A stretch of 64,000 nucleotides of DNA from Turritopsis dohrnii (GCA_027922465.2 BQMF02000470.1:186001-250000), one strand, 5' to 3'; counted from the first letter of the stretch, positions 18,801 to 29,708 are shown. A program made the numbers and translations. Notes: a model not told the origin generated them from the sequence alone.

Positions 18801-21706
18801 AAGTCTCGTTTATAAATACTAATTTGCCAAATGACCGCTTTCGGATGTTTAAAAGTGAAGAGGAACTGAATGAACTTCCTGAAGATAGTCAAGATGTTTT
18901 TAAAAGAAATATGCTCGACAGATATGTAGATAGGCCAAATAAAACTTTCTCGGGTGGAAGATTCGTAGTTGTTGATTCATTGTGCTTTGCACAATTTTCT
19001 GCATATTACCGGCTTGATTGCAACAAAGACTATTCAGAGACGCAAAATGATAATCAGCCAATAATTTTGAGTGATGCAGTTGTTGAGGAAAATCATGATC
19101 AGACAGCTCTTCCTAAAGTGATACCTTTAATGTCCTCGAAAGAATGTTTGAAATGTAGAAAGGTTAAAAAGGTCTTGCGTTATTATACACCTAACAAGCA
19201 TAGATATCCAGAAAAATATGCACATCATATTTTAATGTTGTTCTATCCCTTTAGGGATGAAGAAAGTGACCTTAAGTCTAATGATACTTATGTTGATAAA
19301 CTAGCAGAGCCGGAGGTTCTGGAGATTGTTAATAGGAATAAAGAGCTATTTGAACCAAACTCTGAACTGGTAGATGTTGCATTAAGAACATATAGGGATG
19401 ATATGATTCTAAACCAAGATTCTCATGCACAGCAGGAAAATGATGAAGTTGTAGAGCTGGTAAATGACATGTTAGATATTAATGAAGATGAATTGGATAA
19501 TGACCAACCAGTTCCAAATGATTTGCCACCAGCATCATTTCAATCAACAGTTATCTCAGATGATGAATTAAACAAAACTATCCAATCTTTGAATAGAAAG
19601 CAACGTGAAATTTTTGATGTGATATACACATGGGGAAAAACATTTGTTAAAAACAAAAGGTCTGAACAACCAGAAGTTTTGCAACCCTTACAAATCTTTT
19701 TAACAGCCTCGGGTGGTTGTGGCAAGAGTTACCTAGTTAAATGCTTGTATAATGTTCTTAACAAATTGTTATCTAGAAATGGTGACATTTCTAAAGCAAA
19801 AATTATGTTATTAGCACCGACAGGTGTTGCAGCAATCAACATTGATGGAACCACTATTCATACAGGACTAGGCATTCCATGTAGTAATTTCATACCATTA
19901 AGTGATAGACAAAGAACAAACTTGAGATTAAAGCTTGAAGAAGTAAGTGTTATTTTCATTGATGAAATATCAATGGTGAGTTCTAAATTACTGTTACAGG
20001 TTCATCAGCGACTCTGTGAAATATTTGGTATGTCTGACCGTATACCATTTGCGAATAAAACAATAATTGTTAGTGGTGATCTATATCAGTTACCGCCTGT
20101 ACTAGCTAAACCAGTCTATTCAACAGATGGATTTATTATTGGCCTTTTAAAATTATGGCGTAATTTCAAACTTGCTGAACTTGATGAAGTAATGAGACAG
20201 AAAGGTGATAACCAATTTATAGATTTGCTGAATAACATTCGTGTTGGCTCATTAAGTTTTGCTGATGAAATGCTAATTAAATCTAGATTTATTTCAGTAG
20301 ACAACGTAGACTATCCGTGGGATGCTTTACACATTTTTGCAGAAAACTCTTTAGTTAATATGCATAATCAGAAAATGCTTGCTTCACTAAATAACCCAGC
20401 AATTAATGTTGTTGCAATTGATGATTATCCTGAGGGACTCTCTGAAGCTGCTATTGAAAAAATCAGAGGAAAAAATGCTAATGAAACTGGAGGTTTAGTG
20501 TACAATCTCTCCTTAAAAATTGGAGCTCGAGTAATGCTGACAGCAAATGTTGATATTGATGACAGACTTATTAATGGTCAAATTGGTACTGTTAGACACC
20601 TGTCTTTTGTCCGTGGGAAATGTGACTCCATATTTGTACTTTTTGATGACAAAGATGCAGGAATGAAGAGAAAAAATACCTTTGCACAAGGAAATAATTA
20701 TGTTGCAATTGAAAGAACTGAAACCAAATTCAGTTTGTCCAAAAAGAAAACATCAGCGACTGTTACGAGAACACAGTTTCCCTTACTGTTATCTTATGCT
20801 TGTACTGTACATAAAGTGCAGGGTTTATCCCTTGATAAGATTGTTGTTAGTTTTCAATTGAACAGACAAAGAAACTTTCATCCTGGTCAAATGTATGTGG
20901 CATTCAGCCGTGCAACCTCCCTCAATGGTCTGTTTCTAACAGGAAATTACTCGCCTGCTGCTATTCAAGCGAATGAAAAGTCTCATGCTGAATATCAGCG
21001 ATTGAGAAAAACAGAAAATTTATTGAAATCTAATGAATCGTTTGTAACCACAGACTTTAACTTTCAGATTGCTCTCCTAAATATAAGATCACTGAAAAAA
21101 CATGCCTCATCCATAAAGCACTACCAAGAACTTGCGAATGCAGACCTTTTGCTTTTAACAGAAACGCAACTCACAGATACGTCAGATATAAATGGTATTC
21201 AGGAAAACATGAGTTCTTTTTCTCTCATTTTAAATAACAACGTAGATAAGTACAAAAGTTTACTTGTAGCACACAGTGCTAGTGTGAATGTTATGAATGT
21301 TAAACATTGGCCAGGCTTTACCATTTTTCAAGCAAGAAAGATGACTTTTCATGACCAGTGGCTTACTATTTTATTGTTATACCGAAGTCATCAAGCAAGT
21401 TTTAATATTTTCATCAATAAATTGACAACAATATTATGTCAAAATGATCAAATTGATATGGTGATGGGAGATTTCAATATAAACCTTTTGAAAGACAGTA
21501 GACATAATACAGAATTGCAAAACACTTTGCATGGTTTTACACAAATCATACAACATGCAACACATGTTGATGGTGGCTTGATTGATCATGTTTACATTAG
21601 AAATTCTATTTTGAATGACTTTTCAGTTAAAAGTTTAAAAGTTTGTCTGAACATCTCTGATCATGATGCTGTATTAGTGAGACTGAAAGTTTTGGATGAC
21701 AGTTAG
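15758..21706 (+). CDS. Helitron Rep/helicase polyprotein
   Basis: 1982 codons open. The true start is probably in ORF1, since the first ~25 residues here are an out-of-frame reading of that ORF. Order with rough residues: Lys/Asn-rich 15-residue repeats (75-190); cysteine-rich segment (about 240-300) and DUF6570-like region to about 420; Helitron N-terminal domain from about 525 (FPDLFPSG); Rep motif FFLTLSCADLRW (654); HUH motif SPHVHCLLW (about 740); tyrosine motif YMCAYFSK (about 946). Helicase motifs follow: SGGCGKS (about 1316, Walker A), LLAPTGVAA, IFIDEISM (Walker B), VSGDLYQLPP, then HKVQGLSL and YVAFSRA (about 1690-1715). The tail (about 1768-1982) has LLNIRSL, TETQL, GDFNINLL and SDHDAVL of an exonuclease-endonuclease-phosphatase fold. 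The protein nicks single strands and drives rolling-circle transposition. No internal stops; probably intact apart from the junction with ORF1. Confidence 0.95.
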   Translation: MSVPSNIFFQLTVTQYIYFQIVYVKITPLSVAEKKALDKYFSKFKRSISYEKKGRKVKQDHYQRNSEIIKEKRQEYYGEHSKTIKENKKRHYERNCKTIKENKKSHYERNSKTIKENKKSHYERNSKTIKENKKSHYERNSKTIKENKKSHYERNCKTIKENRKSDYERNSKTIKENKKSHYEKNSEKVKAKRKQQYQNYSGTIKKHKKDHRMSVGQQGLDPYSRVKKFKDSIVEGPYYVCVSCNRCLYKRSVKIYCEEKYTKKGFNPKCSPSISFDDSLYICKTCDKKLCRKEIPCQSVSNKLELFDLPMHFQDLNKLERIVISQRILFAKVRIMPKGQFPKIKGTVCNIPIETDIVCNTLPRNINDSGVIFMKLKRKLSYSSHVIAESVRPELVLSLLQYFKAANHLYKDVDIQDVISARDDAFEVKYIDDEDDIDFNIIQNKSEDYPSINFVDDKDVLLIKCKYEVDDFEDNDPLDEHRLNCVETTLISKCPHVVADDENIIIAPGQGKAPVNILKDEFVEELAFPDLFPSGKFGYTANREIKLSHTKYFNQRLLNYTQRFASDADYIFFANFVSQQINLRNQMNVAMRKVSGLNVTAGMFSQSFKDTVKSFIVNDEAYSFMNSVKGSPAYWKNMLSDVLAMVKQLGLPSFFLTLSCADLRWDELVVIISKLNGSEISASEIAKMSYFERCELLNSNPVLLARHFQFRVENFFKEIVIKGPIGKVLYYAIRVEFQTRGSPHVHCLLWCENMPCLSVDTIDEYTEFVDSVISANIPSEPSKLKDLVQRYQVHHHSKTCKKYNYKECRFGYGHFFTRRTIIAKPLPEDLSPAEKSEILLKQKVILQKVKQHIDTELNPKKKNFLNPEKPNFENVFSISETLGSLDISLEDYESALSISTDQNDFQIHLKRSTDSCFVNNYFDEGLLAWEANIDLQPVFNHYKAIYYMCAYFSKSENSCSYAMKEVLKQCNEMESPKYDTMCKLAKAYSDNRECSVQEAVYQLMPELWLRKGFPQVSFINTNLPNDRFRMFKSEEELNELPEDSQDVFKRNMLDRYVDRPNKTFSGGRFVVVDSLCFAQFSAYYRLDCNKDYSETQNDNQPIILSDAVVEENHDQTALPKVIPLMSSKECLKCRKVKKVLRYYTPNKHRYPEKYAHHILMLFYPFRDEESDLKSNDTYVDKLAEPEVLEIVNRNKELFEPNSELVDVALRTYRDDMILNQDSHAQQENDEVVELVNDMLDINEDELDNDQPVPNDLPPASFQSTVISDDELNKTIQSLNRKQREIFDVIYTWGKTFVKNKRSEQPEVLQPLQIFLTASGGCGKSYLVKCLYNVLNKLLSRNGDISKAKIMLLAPTGVAAINIDGTTIHTGLGIPCSNFIPLSDRQRTNLRLKLEEVSVIFIDEISMVSSKLLLQVHQRLCEIFGMSDRIPFANKTIIVSGDLYQLPPVLAKPVYSTDGFIIGLLKLWRNFKLAELDEVMRQKGDNQFIDLLNNIRVGSLSFADEMLIKSRFISVDNVDYPWDALHIFAENSLVNMHNQKMLASLNNPAINVVAIDDYPEGLSEAAIEKIRGKNANETGGLVYNLSLKIGARVMLTANVDIDDRLINGQIGTVRHLSFVRGKCDSIFVLFDDKDAGMKRKNTFAQGNNYVAIERTETKFSLSKKKTSATVTRTQFPLLLSYACTVHKVQGLSLDKIVVSFQLNRQRNFHPGQMYVAFSRATSLNGLFLTGNYSPAAIQANEKSHAEYQRLRKTENLLKSNESFVTTDFNFQIALLNIRSLKKHASSIKHYQELANADLLLLTETQLTDTSDINGIQENMSSFSLILNNNVDKYKSLLVAHSASVNVMNVKHWPGFTIFQARKMTFHDQWLTILLLYRSHQASFNIFINKLTTILCQNDQIDMVMGDFNINLLKDSRHNTELQNTLHGFTQIIQHATHVDGGLIDHVYIRNSILNDFSVKSLKVCLNISDHDAVLVRLKVLDDS
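15990..16313 (+). repeat. 45-nt coding tandem repeat in Helitron
   Basis: About seven copies of a 45-base unit encode the 15-residue repeat YERNSKTIKENKKSH, with Cys/Ser and Lys/Arg variants. Most copies are nearly identical in DNA as well as protein, so the array expanded recently or is being homogenised. It lies between the protease-like and cysteine-rich regions and forms a very basic, probably helical linker. Long open frames on the opposite strand here are mere shadows of the repeat. Confidence 0.92.
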
Positions 21707-24515
21707 TCTATTAAAGATATTTAGAAAGGGGCATGGATGGGATGGGAAAGGGGTGGCTTTTAGGGTACTGGTTGAGTTTTTTTGTCTGTCAATTTGAGAC
21801 ACATTGCATTAAAAAGTCCTAGTAAAGCGTTTGAATGAACAAAACGTAAGCTAAACTTACCTATTTCACAGAATTTTTATAAAAGCTTTAAGTGATTTTT
21901 CAATGGTTTTAAACTGGCAGATAAACTGTAAAGTTTTATTGATAATTATTGATATCCTTTTTATTAAAATCATTTTTTTCTATCTTTATTTAAGAAATCA
22001 GTTCAGTTGAATTAACATTATGTTCATTTTTATAGTTTTATTTTATTTACATGGATTATAGAAAACTTTAAGTAAAATAGTTATTGTGATCATTTAAATT
22101 TTGATGAAATTTGCTTTGCTTTGAGAAAAGAAGTAAAACCAGTCAGATAAAAAGAATATTATGATTTAACATCTTAATAGCCTAAAGTTTGTCTGAGAGC
22201 GGAGTGAATGTAGTCAAACAGTACAGCTTGAAAGAAACTTAACATGTCTTAGACTTCAGAGCAATAGATCTTTTTTTTTTCTATCTACAATTTGCACTCG
22301 TGATGACAGAGCATTCCTTCCTGAATATGTTCTGTTTCTTTTTCTGTACTGTAAAGATTTTGGGTTTATCATCCATCCATCCATCATCCGTGCTCTTAGT
22401 ATTACTGCATTGATCTGGCATGAATGATCTGCTTGATTATAGGACTGGCATGCAGGAGCTGCTTGGACATTGATATACATTGATATTCAGTCTGTACTTA
22501 TGGTGTGTGTGTGTGTGTGTGTGTGTGTGATAACATTTGTTTTGATTTGTTTTTTTCCACTGTTGAAATCAATTCTTCATTTTTACAGATAAAAATATCA
22601 CTTCTATGATGTCACTGTTGTTTTTTTTAAGTCATTGTTAGTATATTTTGTATATATAATTTACTTTTTAATATATTCCAGTTAACTGATGTCAAAAATA
22701 ATTATTCAAAAAAAGTTTAAAATCGAGTGTTGTAATGTTTTTTTTAAAAAATTTTGAATTTGATGATGATAATTCCTTGATGCTGAATGCGAATTGGTGA
22801 TGTTGTACATGAAATGAATATCCATTATCCAGATGACTATGCACATGTGATATACGTTATAATATGTTATGATCTTTTGGACATTTTTGTTAACAATTAA
22901 CATTCTGACAACAATGTTGTTGCTGTTGCTATACGAAGTCATCAAAACCACATTGTCTTATCAACATCAGCTTTGATATCTGTTTTTACAACTATCCGGT
23001 TAAGCTAATTAACTCAAGTTTGTGATATTTGGAGATATTATAATTTCTGGAATTCAGATAACAGCAACAAGTCGAATCAAGATGTTGTTATTATGGCTCA
23101 TCAATGTTGATTATGAATTGGCGATTATGTACATGAAATGAGCGTCCATTATCAAAATGAATTTGTATGTGACATACATTATGTGTATTTGCTATAACTT
23201 TTGGATATCACGAGTGAAGGTAAGAACTGTGTTTACTTTTTTGTTATATCGAAAAAAGGCTTACAACTTTAAATTTAATTTCTGGTTATTTTTAGGTTAA
23301 AAAGTTACAAAAGTTGTGGCAAAATGGAACATATTTCCAAGATTTCCAAGCCTCAAGTTCTCCAAGAAAATCAAGTTTATTTTCTGTCATATTTGGTTAT
23401 TCGATTATAACATTACGATAATAGCATGTTGCATGAATATCTGGATTTGGTAAATCATTTCGTGCTGTTGGTTTAATCGTGAATAACGGAGTTAAAATGA
23501 AATGCTACAATGACCTATGGACAACTATTAATTTGATTGTTGTTGTTTTTCACTATAGCTATGTATATTTTACGACAAGGATTTGTCTAAAATTATGCGA
23601 CTTTCCTTGTATATATTGTATGTATCATGACAAGGATTTGTCTAATTTTGTGACTTTTCCTGCTCCTGTATGATGATATAATACGTATATATCTTTTTTA
23701 TCATCCAATGTGTGTTTGATGGTTTTCCTGTCTTAAAGTCTGCCGCCTAAATCTCCTTACGCCAATAAACGCCCTCTGCCGCACGGGTCAAATTTAGTTG
23801 ATTAAAATTAATTATGTCTGGTTTACTCAGAAATTTAGTAGTGCGTACAAGACCGCCTAGCTTCAATCAACCTCGTACCCAGGGTTTCTTGCCTTTTCGA
23901 TATACCAACGGCGGCGAAGAAGGCTTCTCGAGATAAGATAACTACGGTATTGTTAATCTGGCTACCGAGATTTTCCATTACCAATAAAACGGATAGTACG
24001 GATACGAAATTCGAGTTCAGTATCGCATTCTTATCTTTTTCTGGTCGAAAGTTTATTTCTCTCGTTTTTACTAAAACGGAATTCTTACTCACGCTTTTCA
24101 AGAAATAGAAAGAAAATTATTTGCGCAAATGGTAATAGTTGTTATTGAACATGCTCTCGCTCGTCATCAATACACATCTCATTTTCAAGTTTATAATGTT
24201 GCATTCGTTCGGCGAAGTGATACTTATGTGCTCAACGAATTCAAGATTTTCGCAATGTTGGGGGAAATATATAGTCGCATTAATGGTGTCTACGGCACTG
24301 AAGGCGGTCATTTGAAATTATTATTTTGCAGAAGGGTAAATTTCTCTGTAATCTCATTGGCTCACAGTATCAATTAATGCAATTTCACTGATGCGTAACC
24401 TCCTCAATTGTGTATTGGTGTTTGTACCAATCAGATTAAAAGATGTCTATAATCAAGTCAATTTTATTTCGCACCGAAGTTGTGAAGTCTTTCTTTTTCA
24501 TTCGCGCCGTGAATA
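21707..24515. other. Non-coding stretch with repeats
   Basis: It starts with the untranslated 3' part of the Helitron. A (GT)n microsatellite lies at 22501-22529, and CATC repeats near 22370-22388. Two diverged direct copies of a roughly 330-base unit start near 22775 and 23105; both contain GAATTGG, TACATGAAATGA, TCCATTAT and a TGTGA-CATA stretch. A second short duplication (ACAAGGATTTGTCTAA) occurs at about 23575 and 23637. GGGGGAAATATATAGTCGCA occurs at 24259. The last bases should hold the promoter of the RPA-like gene. No other gene is visible. Confidence 0.55.
22501..22529 (+). repeat. GT microsatellite
   Basis: About 14 GT dinucleotides in a row. Confidence 0.95.
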
Positions 24516-26208
24516 ATGGCTTCTTCTAACGACGGTAACAACGTTCTTCACTTTGAATCAAAGTCAATGTAAAAATGTCCAAGTAAAATACCCTTAGATT
24601 ATTAATCATTATATACTATTACCCTTTAGATACTACAGCTTCATCTCAAGTTGAAGATCTTGAAGTAGAAAGTAAGTTTAGTAACAATTTTGTGACTATA
24701 CGTTTGATAGCATTATACAGTAGACTCCTGTTTATTTAGCCCTTAAGAGAATTGGAAAATTGTTTCGAACAATTGGGGGTTCGCATAACTGGAATTCGAA
24801 CAGGGAGTCAAGATTATTCAAAAAATTTGAATAACAGGGATTTTGTGTCAAAAGGGAGCAAAAAATCTCGTTAAATGACCCTTCAAATACCCAGGGAACC
24901 AATATATATAATACTAAAAATAATAGTACCAAATAATAAGCATGGGAGTCTACTGTATACTACATTCTCGTCTTGTTTCTTCATGAAATTTAGACATCCT
25001 TAAATGGCTAAAACTCTTACACAAAACTTGCTCTTGTCCATTTAGCTTTTAGTATCGGCCTTTTTTTCTATCTCTAAAATACTGTCATTTTATCTGATAT
25101 ATAGCTTATAATTCTGATCATGGTCATTATGATGTGCAAGTTTTCTATATTATTTTTGGTTTGATGTGTAATTCTTTATCTAGATTCACCTAATGTAAGT
25201 GGTTATTTGCATGCAGTATCGCCACTGAAAAGGTCACGAAATAATACTCAATACTTTCACGCAATTATCCAAGACAATGACAAACACCATAAATTGGTGT
25301 GTTATTCACCACAAAAAAAAATCAAGTTCGATGAAATGGCAATTAAAAAGAAGCCAATAACCCTGCAGAACGTACGAAAATCGCAAAGCAAATTAAAAAG
25401 ATTTCATCATGAAGTGATTTTTGGTGAGAACTCTATCATTGATGATTGTGATAAAGTAAATTTTGAATATAAGTCTTTTGAGCCAGATCAAATCAAACCG
25501 TTCGAAAAGATTAAAGAAATTTATGAACATAATGACAGAGATGTCGTATCAGTTCAAGCATATATTAATATGGACAACAGACCAACAATACCAGTAATAC
25601 TTCCTTATTCTGTTGAACCTGTAAACAAGAAGGAAGTTACCTTAAATGATGATACTAGTACCACAACTTTAGCATTGTGGGGTGCCAAAATAGATGAGGT
25701 AAAAGAAAATGGAACGTATGACATCAAAAATGCTATTGTCAGAAAATACAAAGGTGTTCTTTCACTAACCACTAATACCAAAACCGTGGTTACAATCTCA
25801 GAGATAGCAATTTCACCATCTCACTTAATTCCAAAAGAGATGGCTTCACAAAAAGTGACATTACCTGCTAATAATGTTCATAATTTGGTACTCAAGTTTT
25901 TTTGTGAACATTGTAAAGGATTTCAGTCATGTGCTGCAAGTAAAAGCGATAGTTTATTTTCTTGTGGTAATTGTGATTCCAAAGCATTAAAAACACGGTT
26001 GAAGAAGAAAGTTGAAGCCAAATTAGACTTCACAATTGATGGTGTCACCCAAACAATCTCTATCTTTGGTCCACAAATGGAACTTTACTATAAACAATTA
26101 CACAAGGAGGTTCCACTTGATGTCAACGAAGTTGCATTATCGTTTCTTGGAGACTCCAAAACTGTAGTTATATATGACGTCCGGAATATTTGTATCGGGT
26201 TTGCTTGA
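24516..26208 (+). CDS. RPA1-like single-strand DNA-binding protein
   Basis: Three exons (24516-24534, 24630-24671, 25184-26208; GT-AG, phases agree) give about 361 residues. The chosen start is ATG in AATAATGGCTTC, giving MASSND. The small first exons were inferred from splice signals; the third is a long open frame. The middle has an OB-fold pattern as in RPA1 DNA-binding domains (VTLNDDTSTTTLALWG, then NAIVRKYKGVLSLTT). The C-terminal part holds paired cysteines FFCEHCKG and FSCGNCDS, like the zinc ribbon of the RPA1 C-terminal domain, followed by another OB-like strand set. It is much shorter than true RPA1 (about 600 residues) and lacks its N-terminal protein-interaction domain. Such short RPA-like genes are frequent near, or derived from, mobile elements; plant Helitrons carry them. 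A host single-strand-binding role is equally possible. Confidence 0.72.
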
Positions 26209-28070
26209 AGTTTTCTCATTTTGTAGTTGTTAAGTTCTTTTTTCCATTTTAGTTAGTTCATGAAGAAAACAGAAGTGATTTTTCTAAGATTATTTTGTTC
26301 TAAGTTCTAAGTTGATGTTTGGAGGTGATGATCATGGATCTTTCTGTTTTTAGTTTTGCATACATCACAATTTGACTGGCTTTCTATCAAATTTGTGTTA
26401 GTTGAATTTCTCTTTCTCTGTTGAATCAAGTCTCTGGATATTCAAAGTTCCAAAATTTGAAGCATTCATATTTCATTTAGCTGTAATTGTTTTTGTTGGC
26501 TAACAATGTTGTATAATTCATATAACATTTTATTTTCCATTTTGTGTTAGGATTATTGTATATGGTTTTACTTAATATTTTGTTAACTCTCTTTCGTTAG
26601 TGTGGAAAGTACTGTAAATAGTGTTCCTTTCTCTCGAATAACGTAAAAACCTTGTTTTAATCCTGCTAATCATTCATACATGTTTTATTAAATAAGAGCC
26701 AAGAATACGAGAACTATAAAATCCGCTCTATTAGTTCCGTTTGTCCAACTCCATCAAATCCGTTCTGTCCGAAACGGGTCGGTGTGGATACTGATAGCGT
26801 ATTTTCGTGATCGCTAAGTCGTATTATCGAGCATGCACAATCAATATTATAATTTGGAAATGCGCATATCAAAAATTCTCTTCGCGTATCAGAAAATAAA
26901 GTTGAATTGGATTCAACTTTTTTTTGTAATACGCGTGTCACTGAAAAACGTAACACCAATCATACTAAAATTCTTTTTACCGAATTTCATTACAAATTTA
27001 AAAAAAAGGCAAAACTTCTTGATCAGGTTGGTATTGGTTGCTATTGCTATTCACATTTTTCGAAAAAAGGATTAAATGGGGAAATATATAGTCGCAACTT
27101 TGCGAATCTTGTTTTCCGTTTCAAAGCATGGTACCGTAGGTGGGAGAAAGAGTGTTCTTTCGTATCTTTTTCTAATTTATTATTATATTATACTATGTTA
27201 TTTAGGAAGGTAGTATACTTAAATTGCTTAGACATTTTTCATATTACTTTTGTGTTGTTTTAGTAAAGGGAACGACAAGGATTTTGAAGCACAGCTTGAA
27301 ATCTGAAATTGTACCAATCATGTATTTTATTTTTATATGTGATGTTTTAGCTCTAAATCTTGACTAGTTTTTATTTTGAATCAAAGCTTGAAACGCTTGA
27401 AATGATTTCTAGTGGATTTTTCGCTTTAAATTGTTTTCGAAAAAGTTTGTTTTTTCTCTTTTGGTTTTCACAGAATTTCTTTAACAAATCTTAATCTTAT
27501 TTTGATTATAAAATACGTATCCATGGTTGCAGTTCACACATTTCTTCTGTTTGTAGCAATACTTTCTGATATTACTTGTTAAGCCTTATTTACACTTTTT
27601 AAAAAGTACATCAGCATGAGTGTGACTAATGCCTAAGTGATAGCGAAAAGTAACAAAAAAGTTTTATGCAGATTTTCAGCTGTGTAAGTAGATCTATTTG
27701 GTTTGCATATTCCAAGTTAGTGTAGCCACCGCTACGCTATGCCACAAGATTACACTACTCATTAAATTCGTGGTATTGTGAAACTTAAATATTTTCATTT
27801 AAAAATATGTGATTTTCGGCACGCGCTTTCTTTACTGCGTACAGACACTTTGATCTCGATTTATATTTGAAATATTGTGTATCTTGCCATACATGAAAGA
27901 CTGGCTTTGTCGATATATTTAGAGTATGCCTCTCATCAGGCCCTAAATCAATCATAAATCCTTAAATTACAAAATGTTTCGGCGGAAAGTTTTCTTGTTT
28001 AATGTAGAGCTTGCTGTACAAAATGGAAAGCTTGAAGGCGGGGGCATTTTTAGCTAAAGCTACATGCTAG
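26209..28070. other. 3' UTR and intergenic sequence
   Basis: AT-rich, no supportable gene. The first several hundred bases are probably the 3' UTR of the RPA-like gene. GGGGAAATATATAGTCGCAA at 27079 is a copy of a dispersed motif discussed in the findings. The open frames around 26.7-27.3 kb show no domain signal. Confidence 0.5.
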
Positions 28071-28767
28071 TTTATGAATTACGTCAGGGCGCGTAGCGCC
28101 CGCTTTGTAATTCCGATTTTATAAATAAAATCGAAGGAGATCTAATACTGCAGTCATCATACCCGATTGCGAAGTTCAGACTGGAACCCAGAATAGCCGG
28201 AACGGCGCCGTGGCCAACAGCTACCGTAACCTGGCACATAAATCAACTTGTTCCTGATTTTGATTTGCCCATTTTCATGCCACTTTTATTCCTTGATAAA
28301 CATGCGTGCGCGTTGTAACATTAAAAGAACAAATGTTTTCTGTTGGTCCGTAATTAGGGCCGTTCCTATCATTTACTTCACTAAAACAGCCTTCCTTTTG
28401 CTAACCGGGTTACGGAGTTTTGCAACCCGTCATGACTACATACTTAATATACCCTATTGTGCGAGGTAAAGATTCGACATAAAAATTCGACCGACAATTC
28501 TCTCCAGATAGTTGTGGGACGTTGAACAAAAAAAAATACAAATAATTTTTTTATAATTAGCTTTCTTCTAACGACAAGAAAATACTATAATACCATATTG
28601 GAAATAATCCACATCATCATTTCCGAGTTCGGTAATCTAAAATAAAATTAAAGAAACTGGGTTTTAACTGGGAAGTGGATGGGTTGGCAGTATTACATCT
28701 CATTCGATTTTATTTATAAAATCGGAATTACAAAGCGGGCGCTGCGCGCCCTGACGTAATTCATAAA
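28071..28767. mobile_element. Young non-autonomous DNA transposon with 65-bp TIRs
   Basis: The outer 65 bases at each side (28071-28135 and 28703-28767) are inverted copies with a single mismatch. They begin TTTATGAATTACGTCAGGGC and contain the palindromes GGGCGC-GTA-GCGCCC and ATTTTATAAATAAAAT. The 560-base interior shows no coding signal. Near-identity of the ends implies recent insertion or maintenance by a transposase elsewhere. No target-site duplication could be identified, so superfamily is open. Confidence 0.85.
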
Positions 28768-29708
28768 TTTTATTACGGTAGCAGCGTAAGCGAATACCGT
28801 ATTAAAACACCCTTGGCAATGATGTAAATAAATGAATTTTGCATGGCCGGACATATGTACAACCCATGAGAAAATTAATGGAAATAAGGGTTTGAGGTTC
28901 TCTCTGTGCCTCTAGTTAAAATTTTAGAGGCTTTAATTAGCTTTAGAGTGGCTTAAAATCGGCAGTTCTTTATTTTTCATCATAAGAGATTCAAACTTTT
29001 ATGGACTAGGCATTTTGTTGACCGGACATTTCCTTTATTTTAGCTTTTATTTGTCAGATCAATGTGTAAAAATGATTGGACATGTCCGATGACCGACTGC
29101 TATTTACGTCACTACTTGGACTCCTACTACTACTACTACTCCTCCGGCCGAAACGGCAGTTTTTAGCCTACGCTTAACAGTCGATCAGATTCCGTTCAGA
29201 AAATCATATGAAATCTCACAAAGGAATGAAGAAAGAGATATTTTGGTAGTTAGGCTTTAAGTTAAAAGTAGTAAGTAGTTACTTTTACTGAAAATGCTTA
29301 ACATTTGATGTAAGGTACGATTTTATCGTCGGTAGTTCAACCTTAACGAACTTTTTAATTACATCTAAAGTTTGTCACCTATCTAAACCGTCATTTTGCA
29401 TTAAATATTCCAAAGATCACAGTTTTTGGGAAGGTTTCTTGAGTCCATGGAATCTTTGTTATTGTTTTTAATTTTTTTCGAAGCAGACGCGTTTTTTTAC
29501 ACATAAGTTCTTATAATTTTTTTCTTGAAAAAATTCGACTCATGTATGTACATTTCTTTGTCTTGAAAATTATTTGCTGGTGGCGTTTCTTAATAAGACC
29601 CCATTTACATTCGATAAGACCTCTTTACACTAACTATTTTTTTATGGCAATTTTTGGTCGTGCTTTCGAAAGTATGCTGCTTGCTGCTACCGTTTTGCGC
29701 CATCTGGC
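28768..29708. mobile_element. Partial copy of the 53568-56690 TIR element
   Basis: The stretch shares most of its sequence, in the same orientation, with 54728-55190 plus 56478-56681: TTATTACGGTAGCAGCGTAA, then CTCCGGCCGAAACGGCAG, then the long AT-rich interior, ending GTTTTGCGCCATCTGGC. It contains an extra segment of about 300 bases (28811-29109) between copies of CTTGG that is missing from the other copy, and lacks about 70 bases present at 54.88 kb. Its right end abuts the broken DIRS element. Confidence 0.8.

Larger units (their letters stand above)
15226..21706 (+). mobile_element. Helitron (rolling-circle transposon) with endonuclease domain
   Basis: The coding body has two overlapping frames (15226-15870 and 15758-21706). 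Together they read: papain-fold protease-like domain, basic repeat, cysteine-rich DUF6570-like region, Helitron N domain, HUH/Y2 Rep, PIF1-family helicase and AP-endonuclease-like domain. The C-terminal endonuclease links it to the Helentron/Helitron2 branch known from fish and invertebrates. The large frame has no internal stop over almost 6 kb, so the copy is young. The outer ends could not be fixed: neither a 5' TC nor a 3' hairpin with CTRR could be chosen among alternatives, so coordinates mark the coding body only. Confidence 0.93.

Noticed and set aside
23835..24377. Opposing open frames near 24 kb
   Set aside because: No domain, splice or codon support; the region includes the dispersed GGGGAAATATATAG motif.
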